Assembly (NCBI GenBank): GCA_947459215.1
Contig: CANHCQ010000032.1
Span: 1-32,496, forward strand
Direction: 5' to 3'
Source of the DNA: Phycisphaerales bacterium
GTDB lineage: Bacteria; Planctomycetota; Phycisphaerae; Phycisphaerales; UBA1924
DNA: 32,496 bases
The notes below the pieces were generated by a model. It made no database searches. It was not told where the DNA came from and saw only the letters and a list, made by a program, of their open reading frames with translations. Of the stretch, positions 1 to 7,999 are shown piece after piece. Position 1 is the first letter of the stretch; every line of letters begins with the position of its first letter. The position numbers and the translations under genes were made by a program.

Positions 1-794
1 CCTTGCCGCGATCGCTCGATGCCCTGCCGCTCCATCTCGGCCCGCAGGTACTCCTCGATCTGACGCTGCATGTCATTGATCTTCTCGATAGCATTGTCCT
101 CGGCGAACGCGGACAACGCGTCAAGATCGATGATCGCGAGCTTCGCGGTCTTCATCGCCTCGCGCAGCTGTGCCAGCAGGTCGTCGATGGTCTCGAGCTC
201 ATCCTTGATGTCGATCGCTTCCGGCACCGACATCGCTTCGCGGCCGGTAAACGCGTACCGCCCCGACAACTGCTCGATCTGGTACTTGTCCGCGAGCGAA
301 CCGATCACGCCCATCAGATCGCCCGCGAAAGGCGACGTGTCGTCCTTCTGGGCCTCGTAAAGCCGCTCCAACTCACGGATCTGTTCGCCCCTTGCCGCCC
401 GCTCGAAATCGCCGCGGAACTGCTTGGGCGGCTGTGACTGCCGCACCGAGTCGCGATAGGCCTCGGCCGCCGCTTTTCGCGACGGCTCGACGTCGTACCG
501 CTCCAGGATCTCCTTCTTGCGTTCTTCGAGCATCGCGATCAGGCTGCCCAGGGTCGGCCCCAGCGACGGGAACATCGACGGATCGAGATGAATCGCCTCG
601 GCCAGCTCCTCGGGCGTCAAGTCGCGCAGGTTGCCGTACGCGAGCATGTGCTCCATCGCGGCAGAAGCCAGATCCGGCGGCGGAGCCGTGGGCGAAGGGA
701 AGTTCTTGGGGTCGTACTGCTGATACGAATGGATAATGCCACCGGGGAGCGAGTCCGGTCCCTTCGCTTCAGACTTGTCCCGATCCTTTGCCAA
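1..794 (-). CDS. VWA-domain protein partner of AAA+ ATPase, N-terminal part (runs off window)
   Basis: The reading frame on the minus strand is open from a stop near 825 down to base 1, so the C-terminus lies outside the window. The likely start is TTG at 794-792, preceded by a GAGGGG Shine-Dalgarno at good spacing; the first in-frame ATG is only at 656. The visible ~264 residues are acidic and helical. They include a YAFTGREAMSVPEAIDI stretch followed by a charged helical segment (LDDLLAQLREAMKT-like), which resembles the conserved middle of VWA proteins encoded next to magnesium-chelatase-like ATPases. The VWA (metal-ion-binding) fold itself would lie beyond base 1. It follows the AAA+ gene by 99 bases on the same strand, so a co-transcribed MoxR/VWA pair is likely. 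Seen: frame, start, neighbour. Inferred: the VWA identity. Confidence 0.72.
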   Translation of the reverse strand, partial: MAKDRDKSEAKGPDSLPGGIIHSYQQYDPKNFPSPTAPPPDLASAAMEHMLAYGNLRDLTPEELAEAIHLDPSMFPSLGPTLGSLIAMLEERKKEILERYDVEPSRKAAAEAYRDSVRQSQPPKQFRGDFERAARGEQIRELERLYEAQKDDTSPFAGDLMGVIGSLADKYQIEQLSGRYAFTGREAMSVPEAIDIKDELETIDDLLAQLREAMKTAKLAIIDLDALSAFAEDNAIEKINDMQRQIEEYLRAEMERQGIERSRQ

Positions 795-858
795 CTCGCA
801 AGACCCCTCTTGAACAGACGCGCATCAAACGTCGCAGCTTCACGTGGCTTACCCACTC

Positions 859-890
859 CGTCTCTTCGTCTCTCAGTCTCTCCGTCTCTT
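859..890. repeat. 8-bp period polypyrimidine repeat between AAA+ and VWA genes
   Basis: Four consecutive 8-base units of the form (C/A)GTCTCT(T/C) fill most of the 99-base gap between the AAA+ ATPase stop and the VWA-protein start. Read on the transcribed minus strand it is a purine-rich GAGAGACG-type tract. No gene function is evident. Confidence 0.75.
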
Positions 891-893
891 CCC

Positions 894-2366
894 CTACACC
901 TCATACTCCATCCGCCCGTGGCGCTGCGAGCGGCTGATCTTGTCCGCCGCGTACATACCCGCCAGCACGAACTCCACGCACGACGCCCGCACCGCAGGTT
1001 CCGTCGAGGAGTTGATCTCAAACGCCTTGTCCCACGCCGGCGGCACGCGCTTCAGAAGCTTTTCGTACGCTGCGCTAGGCAGCATGTCGCCCACCTCGAT
1101 CTTCACACCCTTGGCGAAGATCTCCGCGATCTCGCCCATCCCGTGCTCGGTCGCGTACTCGTCGAAGACGGTCTTTATTGCTGCCGCGCAGATCGCGTCC
1201 AGCACCTGCTTCTCGTTCATCTGATGGCTGCCCATCATGTCGAGCTCCAGCTTGCCCGCCGCGCTGGCGTGGAAGTGCGCCAGATCGCTGATCCGCGGCA
1301 CCGCCGGCTTCTCGCCCAACCGAATTGCCCGCCGCCGCGCCGAAGCCACCATCGTGCGGTAGTTCGCGATCGAGAAGCGTGCCGAAACGCCCGACGCATG
1401 GTCGATGAACTTGCTCTTGCGGGCCTCGATCGAGATTTGCTCGACCACTTCCTTCATGAACCGCGGCACCACCACCGGGAACTCGCCGCCCAGATCCAGG
1501 CCAGAGGCCAGCACCTCCTGCTCCGTGATCTCAATGCCGACGTCACGCTGCTTGGGATAGTGCGTCTGGATCGTGCTGCCGATGCGGTCCTTCAGCTGCG
1601 GGATCACCTTGCCCGAGCGGTTGTACGTGCTCGGGTTGGCCGAGAAGAGCACGACGATGTCGAGATCGAAGCGGATCGGATGCCCGCGGATCTGCACGTC
1701 GCGCTCTTCGAGGATGTTGAAGAGACCAACCTGGACAAGGTCATCGAGATCGGGCAATTCGTTCATCGCAAAGATGCCGCGGTGCAGGCGGGGAATCAGC
1801 CCGAAGTGCAGCGATTCTTCCGCCGACATGCTGACGCCGCCCGCGAGCCGCCCGGGATCGATCTCGCCGATCACGTCGGCGAACTTCGTGCCCGGCGCGA
1901 GGCGCTCGGCATACCGGTCTTCACTTGCCCACCACGCGATCGGCGCGTTCTCGCCGTGCTCGGCAAGGAACGCCTGGCCCACGCTCGTGATCGGATTGGT
2001 AGGGTCCTCGTGCACCGGGCAGCCGCCGCGGTACGAGCCAGGGATATCCAGATACGGCAGCGCCGGATCGAGGAACCGCACCAAAGCCCGCATCAGCCGG
2101 CTCTTGGCCTGTCCCTTCTCGCCCAGGAACAGCATGTCGTGCCCCGCGAGGATCGCGTGCACGACCTCGGGGATCACCGTGTCGTCGTAGCCGCTGATGC
2201 CCGGGAAGAGCGTCTCGCCGCTCTGCAGGGCCTTGGTCAGGTTCTCGCGCAGCTCCGCCTTCACGCTGCGGCTGGTCCAGCCCGAGGCCCGCAGCTCGCG
2301 CAGCGTCCGGGCCCGTCCTGAGTGTGCCTTTGTCCCGTGTTCAATCTGGCTCGTCGCGGTCGTCAT
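894..2366 (-). CDS. MoxR/BchI-like AAA+ ATPase (magnesium-chelatase-like subunit)
   Basis: 490 residues. A P-loop GEKGQAKS lies at residues 82-89, a Walker B-like segment [11 protein letters not shown] at 197-207 (MNE instead of the usual DE pair) and a sensor-1 FSANP at 241-245, then a helical C-terminal half. This is the layout of MoxR-type AAA+ ATPases related to the magnesium-chelatase I subunit, which usually act with a VWA-domain partner to remodel or load metal into client proteins. The ATG at 2366 has a strong GGGAGGAG Shine-Dalgarno about 10 bases upstream. The VWA partner gene starts 99 bases downstream. A photosynthetic magnesium chelatase is unlikely, as no pigment genes are nearby; the actual client is unknown. 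Confidence 0.88.
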   Translation of the reverse strand: MTTATSQIEHGTKAHSGRARTLRELRASGWTSRSVKAELRENLTKALQSGETLFPGISGYDDTVIPEVVHAILAGHDMLFLGEKGQAKSRLMRALVRFLDPALPYLDIPGSYRGGCPVHEDPTNPITSVGQAFLAEHGENAPIAWWASEDRYAERLAPGTKFADVIGEIDPGRLAGGVSMSAEESLHFGLIPRLHRGIFAMNELPDLDDLVQVGLFNILEERDVQIRGHPIRFDLDIVVLFSANPSTYNRSGKVIPQLKDRIGSTIQTHYPKQRDVGIEITEQEVLASGLDLGGEFPVVVPRFMKEVVEQISIEARKSKFIDHASGVSARFSIANYRTMVASARRRAIRLGEKPAVPRISDLAHFHASAAGKLELDMMGSHQMNEKQVLDAICAAAIKTVFDEYATEHGMGEIAEIFAKGVKIEVGDMLPSAAYEKLLKRVPPAWDKAFEINSSTEPAVRASCVEFVLAGMYAADKISRSQRHGRMEYEV

Positions 2367-2400
2367 GTCGTCGATTCTCCTCCCGATCTGCTACCAAACA

Positions 2401-2446
2401 CATCGCTCCCGGACGATCGTTGGATGCGATCAATCCGGGAGCGATG
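2401..2446 (-). other. Long intergenic hairpin in the leader of the AAA+ gene
   Basis: A perfect 13-bp inverted repeat (CATCGCTCCCGGA / TCCGGGAGCGATG) at 2401-2413 and 2434-2446 encloses a 20-base loop that itself contains a 5-bp inverted repeat (GATCG/CGATC). It lies between the DUF4139 stop and the AAA+ start. There is no clear U-run on the minus strand, only TGTTTGG. It may be a weak terminator of the DUF4139 gene, an attenuator or an operator; which cannot be told from sequence alone. Confidence 0.6.
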
Positions 2447-2493
2447 CGGGATCGGAAGCGTCTGATGCGTGTTCCGGCCCAAACCGCGATTTC

Positions 2494-4647
2494 TTACTCG
2501 ACATTCAGCTGCGACAGGTACTTGCTCAGGTCTTCCTGCAACTTCCGCAGCTTCTCTGTCAGCTCGATGTTCTCCGCCCCGATCTTCTCGCCCTGCGTCT
2601 CCTGCTCGCCCAGCTTCTTCATGTAGCGGGCGTAGAGGTCGCTGTTGCGGTCGATCGAGCCCATGTTCTTCCGCGTGCGGTCCTGATCGTCCACGATCCG
2701 CTTCCATTCGGCATCCAGCTCGGCCTTGCGGCGTTCGAGCGTCCGGATTTCACCCCGCCGCTTTCCCACCTCGCGGAATGCCTCGAGCGCCGCCGGTGAC
2801 AGCTTGCCGGCCTGCTGCCACGCCAGCACCTCGCGCTCGTCGAAGTTGTCGAACGCGATCGTGGTGACACCCTCCGTCTCCTGCGTGACCACAAAGTCGG
2901 TCCGCTCGCCGGGTTTGATGTCCTTTTCGAACCGGTACAGCGACGCCGTCTCGCTCACCGGCTTGAGGTCCTTCGCCAGCTTGTACGCCCCGAGCTTGGG
3001 GTGTTCGATGATCAGGAGCCGATCGGTCTTCTCGCTCTTGTTGCGGAGCTTGTAGGTCGTCGTCTGGACCGCGTTGGTTCGCTGCTCGAAGACGCCGTTC
3101 ACGATCCGCACCTTGCGCACCGTGCTACTGCTGCTCTCTTCGCTGACCACCACGACATCCAGGTCCGTTGCGTAACTCAGCAGCCGCGTATCCCCCGGCC
3201 CGATCTGCTCGATCATCGAATCGCCCGCGTACACCCCCTCGTCGTACACCGCGATCGGCCCGGGCAAGAGCTGCAGGTCCGTCGAGTTCGTTAGTTCCAT
3301 ACCCCGCATGGGGTACCGCGTCTGCCCGGAGTTCCCCGGCGACAGAATGCTCACCCGCCGCGTCTTGATGTCGGCTCCCACGATCGGAATCATCGCCGAC
3401 GACTGCCGCGCGATGGTGGTGGGGGTGGAAACGTCGTAGTGGAAGACTTCACCGGAGACCGCTCCGGTTGCGGCGCTCACAACACCGCCCGCAAGGTTGA
3501 CAGACTCTTCGCTGAAGTGCAGTTGAGTTCGCGGTGCCGAGAACCCATCCGCCGCTGCGGGTGCGGCCGCCGGATACGCCTTGTCCGCTTCCCGCTTGGC
3601 ATCCACACTCTGACCGCGACTCGCCGTACCCAGTCGCCGCACGGCCTGATTGATCGCCTGCCCGCCGTTCATGTCCTTCGCTTCAATCGCCTCCGCATAC
3701 ACCCGCGGCGCCATGCCTCCAACCGACGGCACCGCCACCCACGGCCGCTGCGCAAACAGCGGCTCCTGCAAATCCATCGAGAAACTCACCGGCCGCCCCG
3801 ACACCAGCGAGAGCTTCACGTCCGTCCAGTCATCATCTGTCGTGTTCTCGACGATCGCCCAGCCGCTCAGCTTCGTCGGCTTGTCGCTCGCCAGCAGCAC
3901 CCGATACGACACCTTCCACACCGGCGCCTCATGCGTGTAGATCACCGCCACCTCGCGGTCTCCCGTGCCGCCAAAGCCGACATCCACGCTCCGGGTCCGT
4001 TCCTCCCGCTGCGTGGCGATCGCGGTCAGCGCCTTGGTCAACTCTTCCTGCAACGCGGCATCGACCAACTCCACCGTCCGCGCCTCGTGCAGGCTCACCG
4101 ACCGAATGCCCTTCGCCGTCACCACATTCAGATACGGCACGCTCACCGTCTTCTGCGCATTCCCAACCGCCTGCTCTCGCGCCTCGCTCCCCAGGATCGT
4201 GCCGTTGATCACGCCCTCGGGAAGCCCCACCCGTACCTCAGCCCCGCGCAGCCGCCCAAGCAGCGTCGCCATGCTCGGTTCATCGCCAAGGTTGATCCCG
4301 AAGCTCTCCAGCCGCCGCGACAGCGGCATGCTCGACCCATACGACACACCCCGCACCTGCCCCTTGCCCGACAGATCCACCGCCACCAGACTCTTTAAGA
4401 CGTCGTTCACCTGCGCATTGTCAAACTTCAGCTTCACATCCGCGTCCCCCGACACCCGCCCGCGTCGCTCGAACGAAGCCACGCCGCTGCGGTACAGTGT
4501 GATCCGCGTCACGGCGAGCGACTGATCCGCGGCGTTCTCGGCACGAGTCTCGATCGCCTCCGCCGCCGCTGCGTGGCCAACCGCCACCATCGAGCAGCAA
4601 AGTCCCGCGGCCACGGTCAATGCCAGTCCGAGTCCGAGCGTCTTCAT
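2494..4647 (-). CDS. Exported DUF4139 (MuiA-like) domain protein
   Basis: 717 residues from the ATG at 4647, chosen because it begins a clean Sec signal peptide (MKTLGLGLALTVAAGLCCS... ending near AAAAEA) and has GGAG seven bases upstream; the frame is open 99 codons further upstream, but that part is Arg-rich and not signal-like. The N-terminal region (ITLYRSGVASFERRG) matches the start of mucoidy-inhibitor MuiA/DUF4139 proteins. The middle (YTHEAPVWKVSYRVLL, then NTTDDDWTDVKLSLVSGRP) is the typical DUF4139 beta-rich core. The last ~100 residues are heptad-like and charged, a predicted coiled coil. The molecular role of the family is not established. It lies just upstream of the AAA+/VWA pair, separated by a hairpin. 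Confidence 0.85.
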   Translation of the reverse strand: MKTLGLGLALTVAAGLCCSMVAVGHAAAAEAIETRAENAADQSLAVTRITLYRSGVASFERRGRVSGDADVKLKFDNAQVNDVLKSLVAVDLSGKGQVRGVSYGSSMPLSRRLESFGINLGDEPSMATLLGRLRGAEVRVGLPEGVINGTILGSEAREQAVGNAQKTVSVPYLNVVTAKGIRSVSLHEARTVELVDAALQEELTKALTAIATQREERTRSVDVGFGGTGDREVAVIYTHEAPVWKVSYRVLLASDKPTKLSGWAIVENTTDDDWTDVKLSLVSGRPVSFSMDLQEPLFAQRPWVAVPSVGGMAPRVYAEAIEAKDMNGGQAINQAVRRLGTASRGQSVDAKREADKAYPAAAPAAADGFSAPRTQLHFSEESVNLAGGVVSAATGAVSGEVFHYDVSTPTTIARQSSAMIPIVGADIKTRRVSILSPGNSGQTRYPMRGMELTNSTDLQLLPGPIAVYDEGVYAGDSMIEQIGPGDTRLLSYATDLDVVVVSEESSSSTVRKVRIVNGVFEQRTNAVQTTTYKLRNKSEKTDRLLIIEHPKLGAYKLAKDLKPVSETASLYRFEKDIKPGERTDFVVTQETEGVTTIAFDNFDEREVLAWQQAGKLSPAALEAFREVGKRRGEIRTLERRKAELDAEWKRIVDDQDRTRKNMGSIDRNSDLYARYMKKLGEQETQGEKIGAENIELTEKLRKLQEDLSKYLSQLNVE

Positions 4648-4816
4648 GTACGTTCTCCAAGGGGTCCCCACGGCATCGCCTCTCTCGGCGTGCCGCCCCG
4701 CGAGCATACAGCGAGCCCGCCGCACGCCGCGTTCACGCTTTTTCACCTTCGAGCTGCGTCCAGCACGCAGCTTTGGCCGATCCTTATAGTCGATCCTCAG
4801 TCGCAGAAACCGCCGC

Positions 4817-7800
4817 ATGACCAGGCTCCCGATTCTCAACTTCCCATCGCCTTCCAAGGTCGATCCCCGCGACGCCCAGACGTTCGGCCGCGACCTGGCC
4901 AATGCCGTCGAGGGCGAGGTCCGCTTCGGCCTCCACGACCGCATGCTCTACGCGACCGACGCCTCGCTCTATCAGGTCGAGCCCGTTGGTGTCTTCATTC
5001 CCGCCTCCATCGAAGACGCCGTCCGCGGCGTCCGCTTCGCGTTCCAGCGCGGTGTCCCCATCCTCCCCCGCGGCGGCGGCACCTCGCTCGCCGGTCAGTG
5101 CACCAACCACGCCGTCGTCGTCGACTTATCCAACCGCTGCACCCGCATTCTCGAAGTCGATGCCCCCGGTCGCACCTGCCGCGTCGAGCCCGGCATCACC
5201 GTCGACGACCTCAGCGATGCCCTCGCACCGACCGGCCTCTTCTTCGCCCCCGATCCTGCCACCGCCCGTCACGCCAACATCGGCGGCTGCATCGGCAACA
5301 ACGCCGCCGGCTCCCGCTCCATTCTCTACGGCCGCACCAGCGAGAACGTCCGCGGCGTCGACGCTCTCCTCGCCGACGGCTTCGTTGCTCGCTTGGAAAA
5401 GGGAGCCGCATCACGCCACGAGCGCGTCGGATTGCTCACCCGCCAGGTCGTCGATGTCGTCCGCCGCCACGAACGCCTCATTCGCGAGCGCTTCCCCAAG
5501 ACCGTCCGCCGCAACGCCGGCTACGGCCTCGACATGGTGCTGAAGGCCCTCGACGCCGGCAACGGTGACCTCGACGCCGTCAACCTCGCCCACCTGCTCT
5601 GCGGCAGCGAAGGCACCCTCGCCGTCACGCTCGGTGCACACCTGAACTTGCATCCGCGCCCGAAGTTCAAGGGCCTTGCCACCCTCGGCTTCAACACCCT
5701 CGACGCCGCCATCGAGAGCGTGATCCCGATCCTTACCACCAAGCCCTCCGCCGTCGAACTGCTCGACGACACCGTCATCGACCTCGCCAAGGCCAACACC
5801 GAATACCGCCGCTACGTCGATCTCATGCCCGCCCCGCTCACCGGCGATCTCAAGGCCGTGCTCTACGTCGAGTACTACGGCGAATCGCTCGACGATGTGA
5901 AGCAGAAGTTCGAAGCCCTGAAGCGACTGGTCCCCGGCGCGTCGATGCACGGCCACACCGACGCGGGTTCCATCGCCAACGCCTGGAAACTCCGCAAAGC
6001 CGGCGAGCCCCTGCTCCACGGCATCCCCGGCGATCGCAAGCCCATCACCTTCGTCGAAGACAACGCCGTTCCGGTGGAGAACCTCGTCGAGTTCGTCCGC
6101 CGCTTCCGCGACATCGTCACCCGTCATGGCACGCGAGCCGCGTACTGGGCTCACGCTTCGGTCGGCGTGCTCCACGTTCGCCCCCTCATCGACATCCACG
6201 ACGACGAGGACCGCAAGCGCATGCAGTCCATCGCCGTCGAAGTGGCCGATCTCGCCAAGAGCCTCGGCGGCGTCATGTCCGGCGAGCACGGCGACGGCCG
6301 CGTCCGCGGCCCTCTGATCGAGCGCTTCTACGGCCCCGAACTCATGGGCGCGATGCGGGAGATCAAGGCGATCTTTGATCCGCGCAATCTGCTCAACCCC
6401 GGCAACATCGTCGAGCCCCGCCCCATCGAGTCGATCGCGCAGAACCTCCGCATCGAGCCCGAAGGCCGCAAGGCCATCATCCCCGAAGTGCCGACGTACT
6501 TCGACTACGCCGATCAGCACGGCTTCTCCGGCGCGGTCGAGATGTGTAACGGCTCCGGTGTCTGCCGCAAGAAGAGCGGCGGGACCATGTGCCCGTCCTA
6601 CATGGGCACGCTCGATGAACGCCACAGCACCCGCGGCCGCGGCAACGCTCTGCGTCTCGCGATTACGGGGCAGCTCAGTGGAGCAGTTGGGGAGTGGGGC
6701 AGTGGGGCAGCCCAAGGCAGCGGCCCCGCGTGGGACGACGAAGAGACCATCAAGACTCTCGACTTGTGCCTGTCGTGCAAGGCCTGCAAGACCGAGTGCC
6801 CCAGCAACGTCGACATCGCCCGCCTCAAGGCCGAGTACACCGCTCAGCGCTACCGCCAGCAAGGCGGCCCGCCGCTGAAGGCGTGGCTCCTCGCCAACTT
6901 CCGACCCCTCGGCCGCCTCGGCTCGCTCACCGCCCCGATCGCCAACTGGATGAACGAGTCGCCCCTCGGCCGCTTCGTGATCAACAACGTCATGGGCTTC
7001 CATCCCAAGCGCACGCTACCGCCGTTCTCCCGCAGCCTCAAGTCCTACTTCCGCCGCGATCGCGCCAGTGGCACCGGCCAACGCGATACCAGTGGGACCG
7101 GCCTCCGGCCGGTCAGCGAGCGTCCCGATCGCGCCGCTCCAAAGGTCGCCCTCTTCGGCGACTGCTTCACCATGTACCTCGATTCCGGCATCGGCGCCGC
7201 TGCCAAGCGCGTCTACGAATCACTCGGCTACGAGGTCATCCTCGCCGACGCCGGATGCTGCGGCCGCACCTTCATCTCCACCGGCCTGCTCGAACAGGCC
7301 ATCGACGAGATCGATCCGGTCATCGAGCGCCTGCGCCCGCTCGTCGAGGACCCTTCGATCGCCGCCATCCTCGTCATCGAGCCGTCCTGCGCCTCCGCTA
7401 TCAAGGACGACTGGCTCCAGCTCAAGCTCGCCGCGCCGCTCGCCCTCCGCCAGAAGATCGCCGCAAAGACCTTCCTTGCCGAGGAGTTCCTCGCCAAGAA
7501 CGCGGCCTCGCATCCGAAGCAAGACGCCCTCGCCGCGGCCAAGTCCCGCGCCGCCGCCGCGAGCGAGCCCATCATCCTCCACGGCCACTGCCATCAAAAA
7601 GCCCTCTGGGGCGCCGAGATCAGCGCGGCCGCACTCAAGCTCTTCGCCGGCGCACGCGTCAAGACCCTCGACACCGGCTGCTGTGGCATGGCGGGCTCCT
7701 TCGGCTACTCGAAGGACAAGTACGAACTCTCCATGAACATCGCCGAGCTCACCCTCGCCCCGGCGGTCCGCCAAGCCAGGTCTGCCAACCCGGCAACCGG

Positions 7801-7903
7801 CGTCTGCGCCCCCGGCACCTCCTGTCGCCACCAGATCCACGACGCCACCGGCGAGCGTGCCGTGCACCCCATCGAGCAGATCGACGCCTGGATGCACGGG
7901 TAA
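4817..7903 (+). CDS. FAD-linked oxidase plus Fe-S (CCG-domain) dehydrogenase, YdiJ/D-2-hydroxyacid type
   Basis: 1028 residues, close to E. coli YdiJ. Order: FAD-binding PCMH domain (PRGGGTSLAGQC near residue 90; NIGGCIGNNAAGSRS near 155), FAD-oxidase C domain (SGEHGDGRVRGP near 495), ferredoxin-like clusters (CNGSGVC...MCPSY near 576-595; CLSCKACKTECPS near 650-660), then two CCG cysteine motifs (near 813 and 954) as in GlcF/HdrD proteins. Such enzymes oxidise D-2-hydroxy acids (D-lactate, glycolate or D-2-hydroxyglutarate) and pass electrons on through Fe-S clusters; the substrate cannot be assigned here. The ATG at 4817 has no strong Shine-Dalgarno. Two linkers carry repeat-derived in-frame segments (residues ~618-638 and ~748-768), listed separately. 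The gene is divergent from the DUF4139 gene. Confidence 0.92.
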   Translation: MTRLPILNFPSPSKVDPRDAQTFGRDLANAVEGEVRFGLHDRMLYATDASLYQVEPVGVFIPASIEDAVRGVRFAFQRGVPILPRGGGTSLAGQCTNHAVVVDLSNRCTRILEVDAPGRTCRVEPGITVDDLSDALAPTGLFFAPDPATARHANIGGCIGNNAAGSRSILYGRTSENVRGVDALLADGFVARLEKGAASRHERVGLLTRQVVDVVRRHERLIRERFPKTVRRNAGYGLDMVLKALDAGNGDLDAVNLAHLLCGSEGTLAVTLGAHLNLHPRPKFKGLATLGFNTLDAAIESVIPILTTKPSAVELLDDTVIDLAKANTEYRRYVDLMPAPLTGDLKAVLYVEYYGESLDDVKQKFEALKRLVPGASMHGHTDAGSIANAWKLRKAGEPLLHGIPGDRKPITFVEDNAVPVENLVEFVRRFRDIVTRHGTRAAYWAHASVGVLHVRPLIDIHDDEDRKRMQSIAVEVADLAKSLGGVMSGEHGDGRVRGPLIERFYGPELMGAMREIKAIFDPRNLLNPGNIVEPRPIESIAQNLRIEPEGRKAIIPEVPTYFDYADQHGFSGAVEMCNGSGVCRKKSGGTMCPSYMGTLDERHSTRGRGNALRLAITGQLSGAVGEWGSGAAQGSGPAWDDEETIKTLDLCLSCKACKTECPSNVDIARLKAEYTAQRYRQQGGPPLKAWLLANFRPLGRLGSLTAPIANWMNESPLGRFVINNVMGFHPKRTLPPFSRSLKSYFRRDRASGTGQRDTSGTGLRPVSERPDRAAPKVALFGDCFTMYLDSGIGAAAKRVYESLGYEVILADAGCCGRTFISTGLLEQAIDEIDPVIERLRPLVEDPSIAAILVIEPSCASAIKDDWLQLKLAAPLALRQKIAAKTFLAEEFLAKNAASHPKQDALAAAKSRAAAASEPIILHGHCHQKALWGAEISAAALKLFAGARVKTLDTGCCGMAGSFGYSKDKYELSMNIAELTLAPAVRQARSANPATGVCAPGTSCRHQIHDATGERAVHPIEQIDAWMHG
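6678..6709 (+). repeat. 8-bp period repeat inside the FAD/Fe-S gene
   Basis: Four 8-base units (GTGGAGCA, GTTGGGGA, GTGGGGCA, GTGGGGCA) lie in frame between the two ferredoxin-like motifs and encode a Gly/Ser/Trp-rich stretch (SGAVGEWGSGA). The same GTGGGGCA unit occurs three times in non-coding DNA at 32207-32230. Confidence 0.8.
7065..7114 (+). repeat. Palindromic element in frame within the FAD/Fe-S gene
   Basis: An imperfect duplication (CCAGTGGCACCGGCC at 7065-7079 and CCAGTGGGACCGGCC at 7089-7103, offset 24 bases) is followed by a perfect 8-bp hairpin (GACCGGCC, loop TCC, GGCCGGTC) at 7096-7114. In protein it reads SGTGQRDT-SGTGLRPV in the linker between the ferredoxin part and the CCG domains. 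Confidence 0.75.
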
Positions 7904-7999
7904 GGCGGAAAGCACGCCTCGCCACCCTCGTGATACCATTCCGTACCACTCGCCCGCGCGCTGGTGTCACCACGCGGACGAGCATTCAGGGGATTCTTC

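Noticed and set aside
588..2321. Long plus-strand open frame (577 codons) opposite the AAA+ gene
   Set aside because: It is Arg/His-rich antisense of the AAA+ ATPase, which has intact motifs and a strong Shine-Dalgarno.
4751..4795. Promoter between the divergent DUF4139 and FAD/Fe-S genes (TATAGT-like box, small hairpin GCTGCGT/ACGCAGC)
   Set aside because: No convincing -35 element at proper spacing; a promoter must exist but its position cannot be supported.
7964..7999. Earlier in-frame start for the sugar-binding protein
   Set aside because: It would place Arg-rich residues before the signal peptide and lacks the AGGGGATT Shine-Dalgarno present before ATG 8000.
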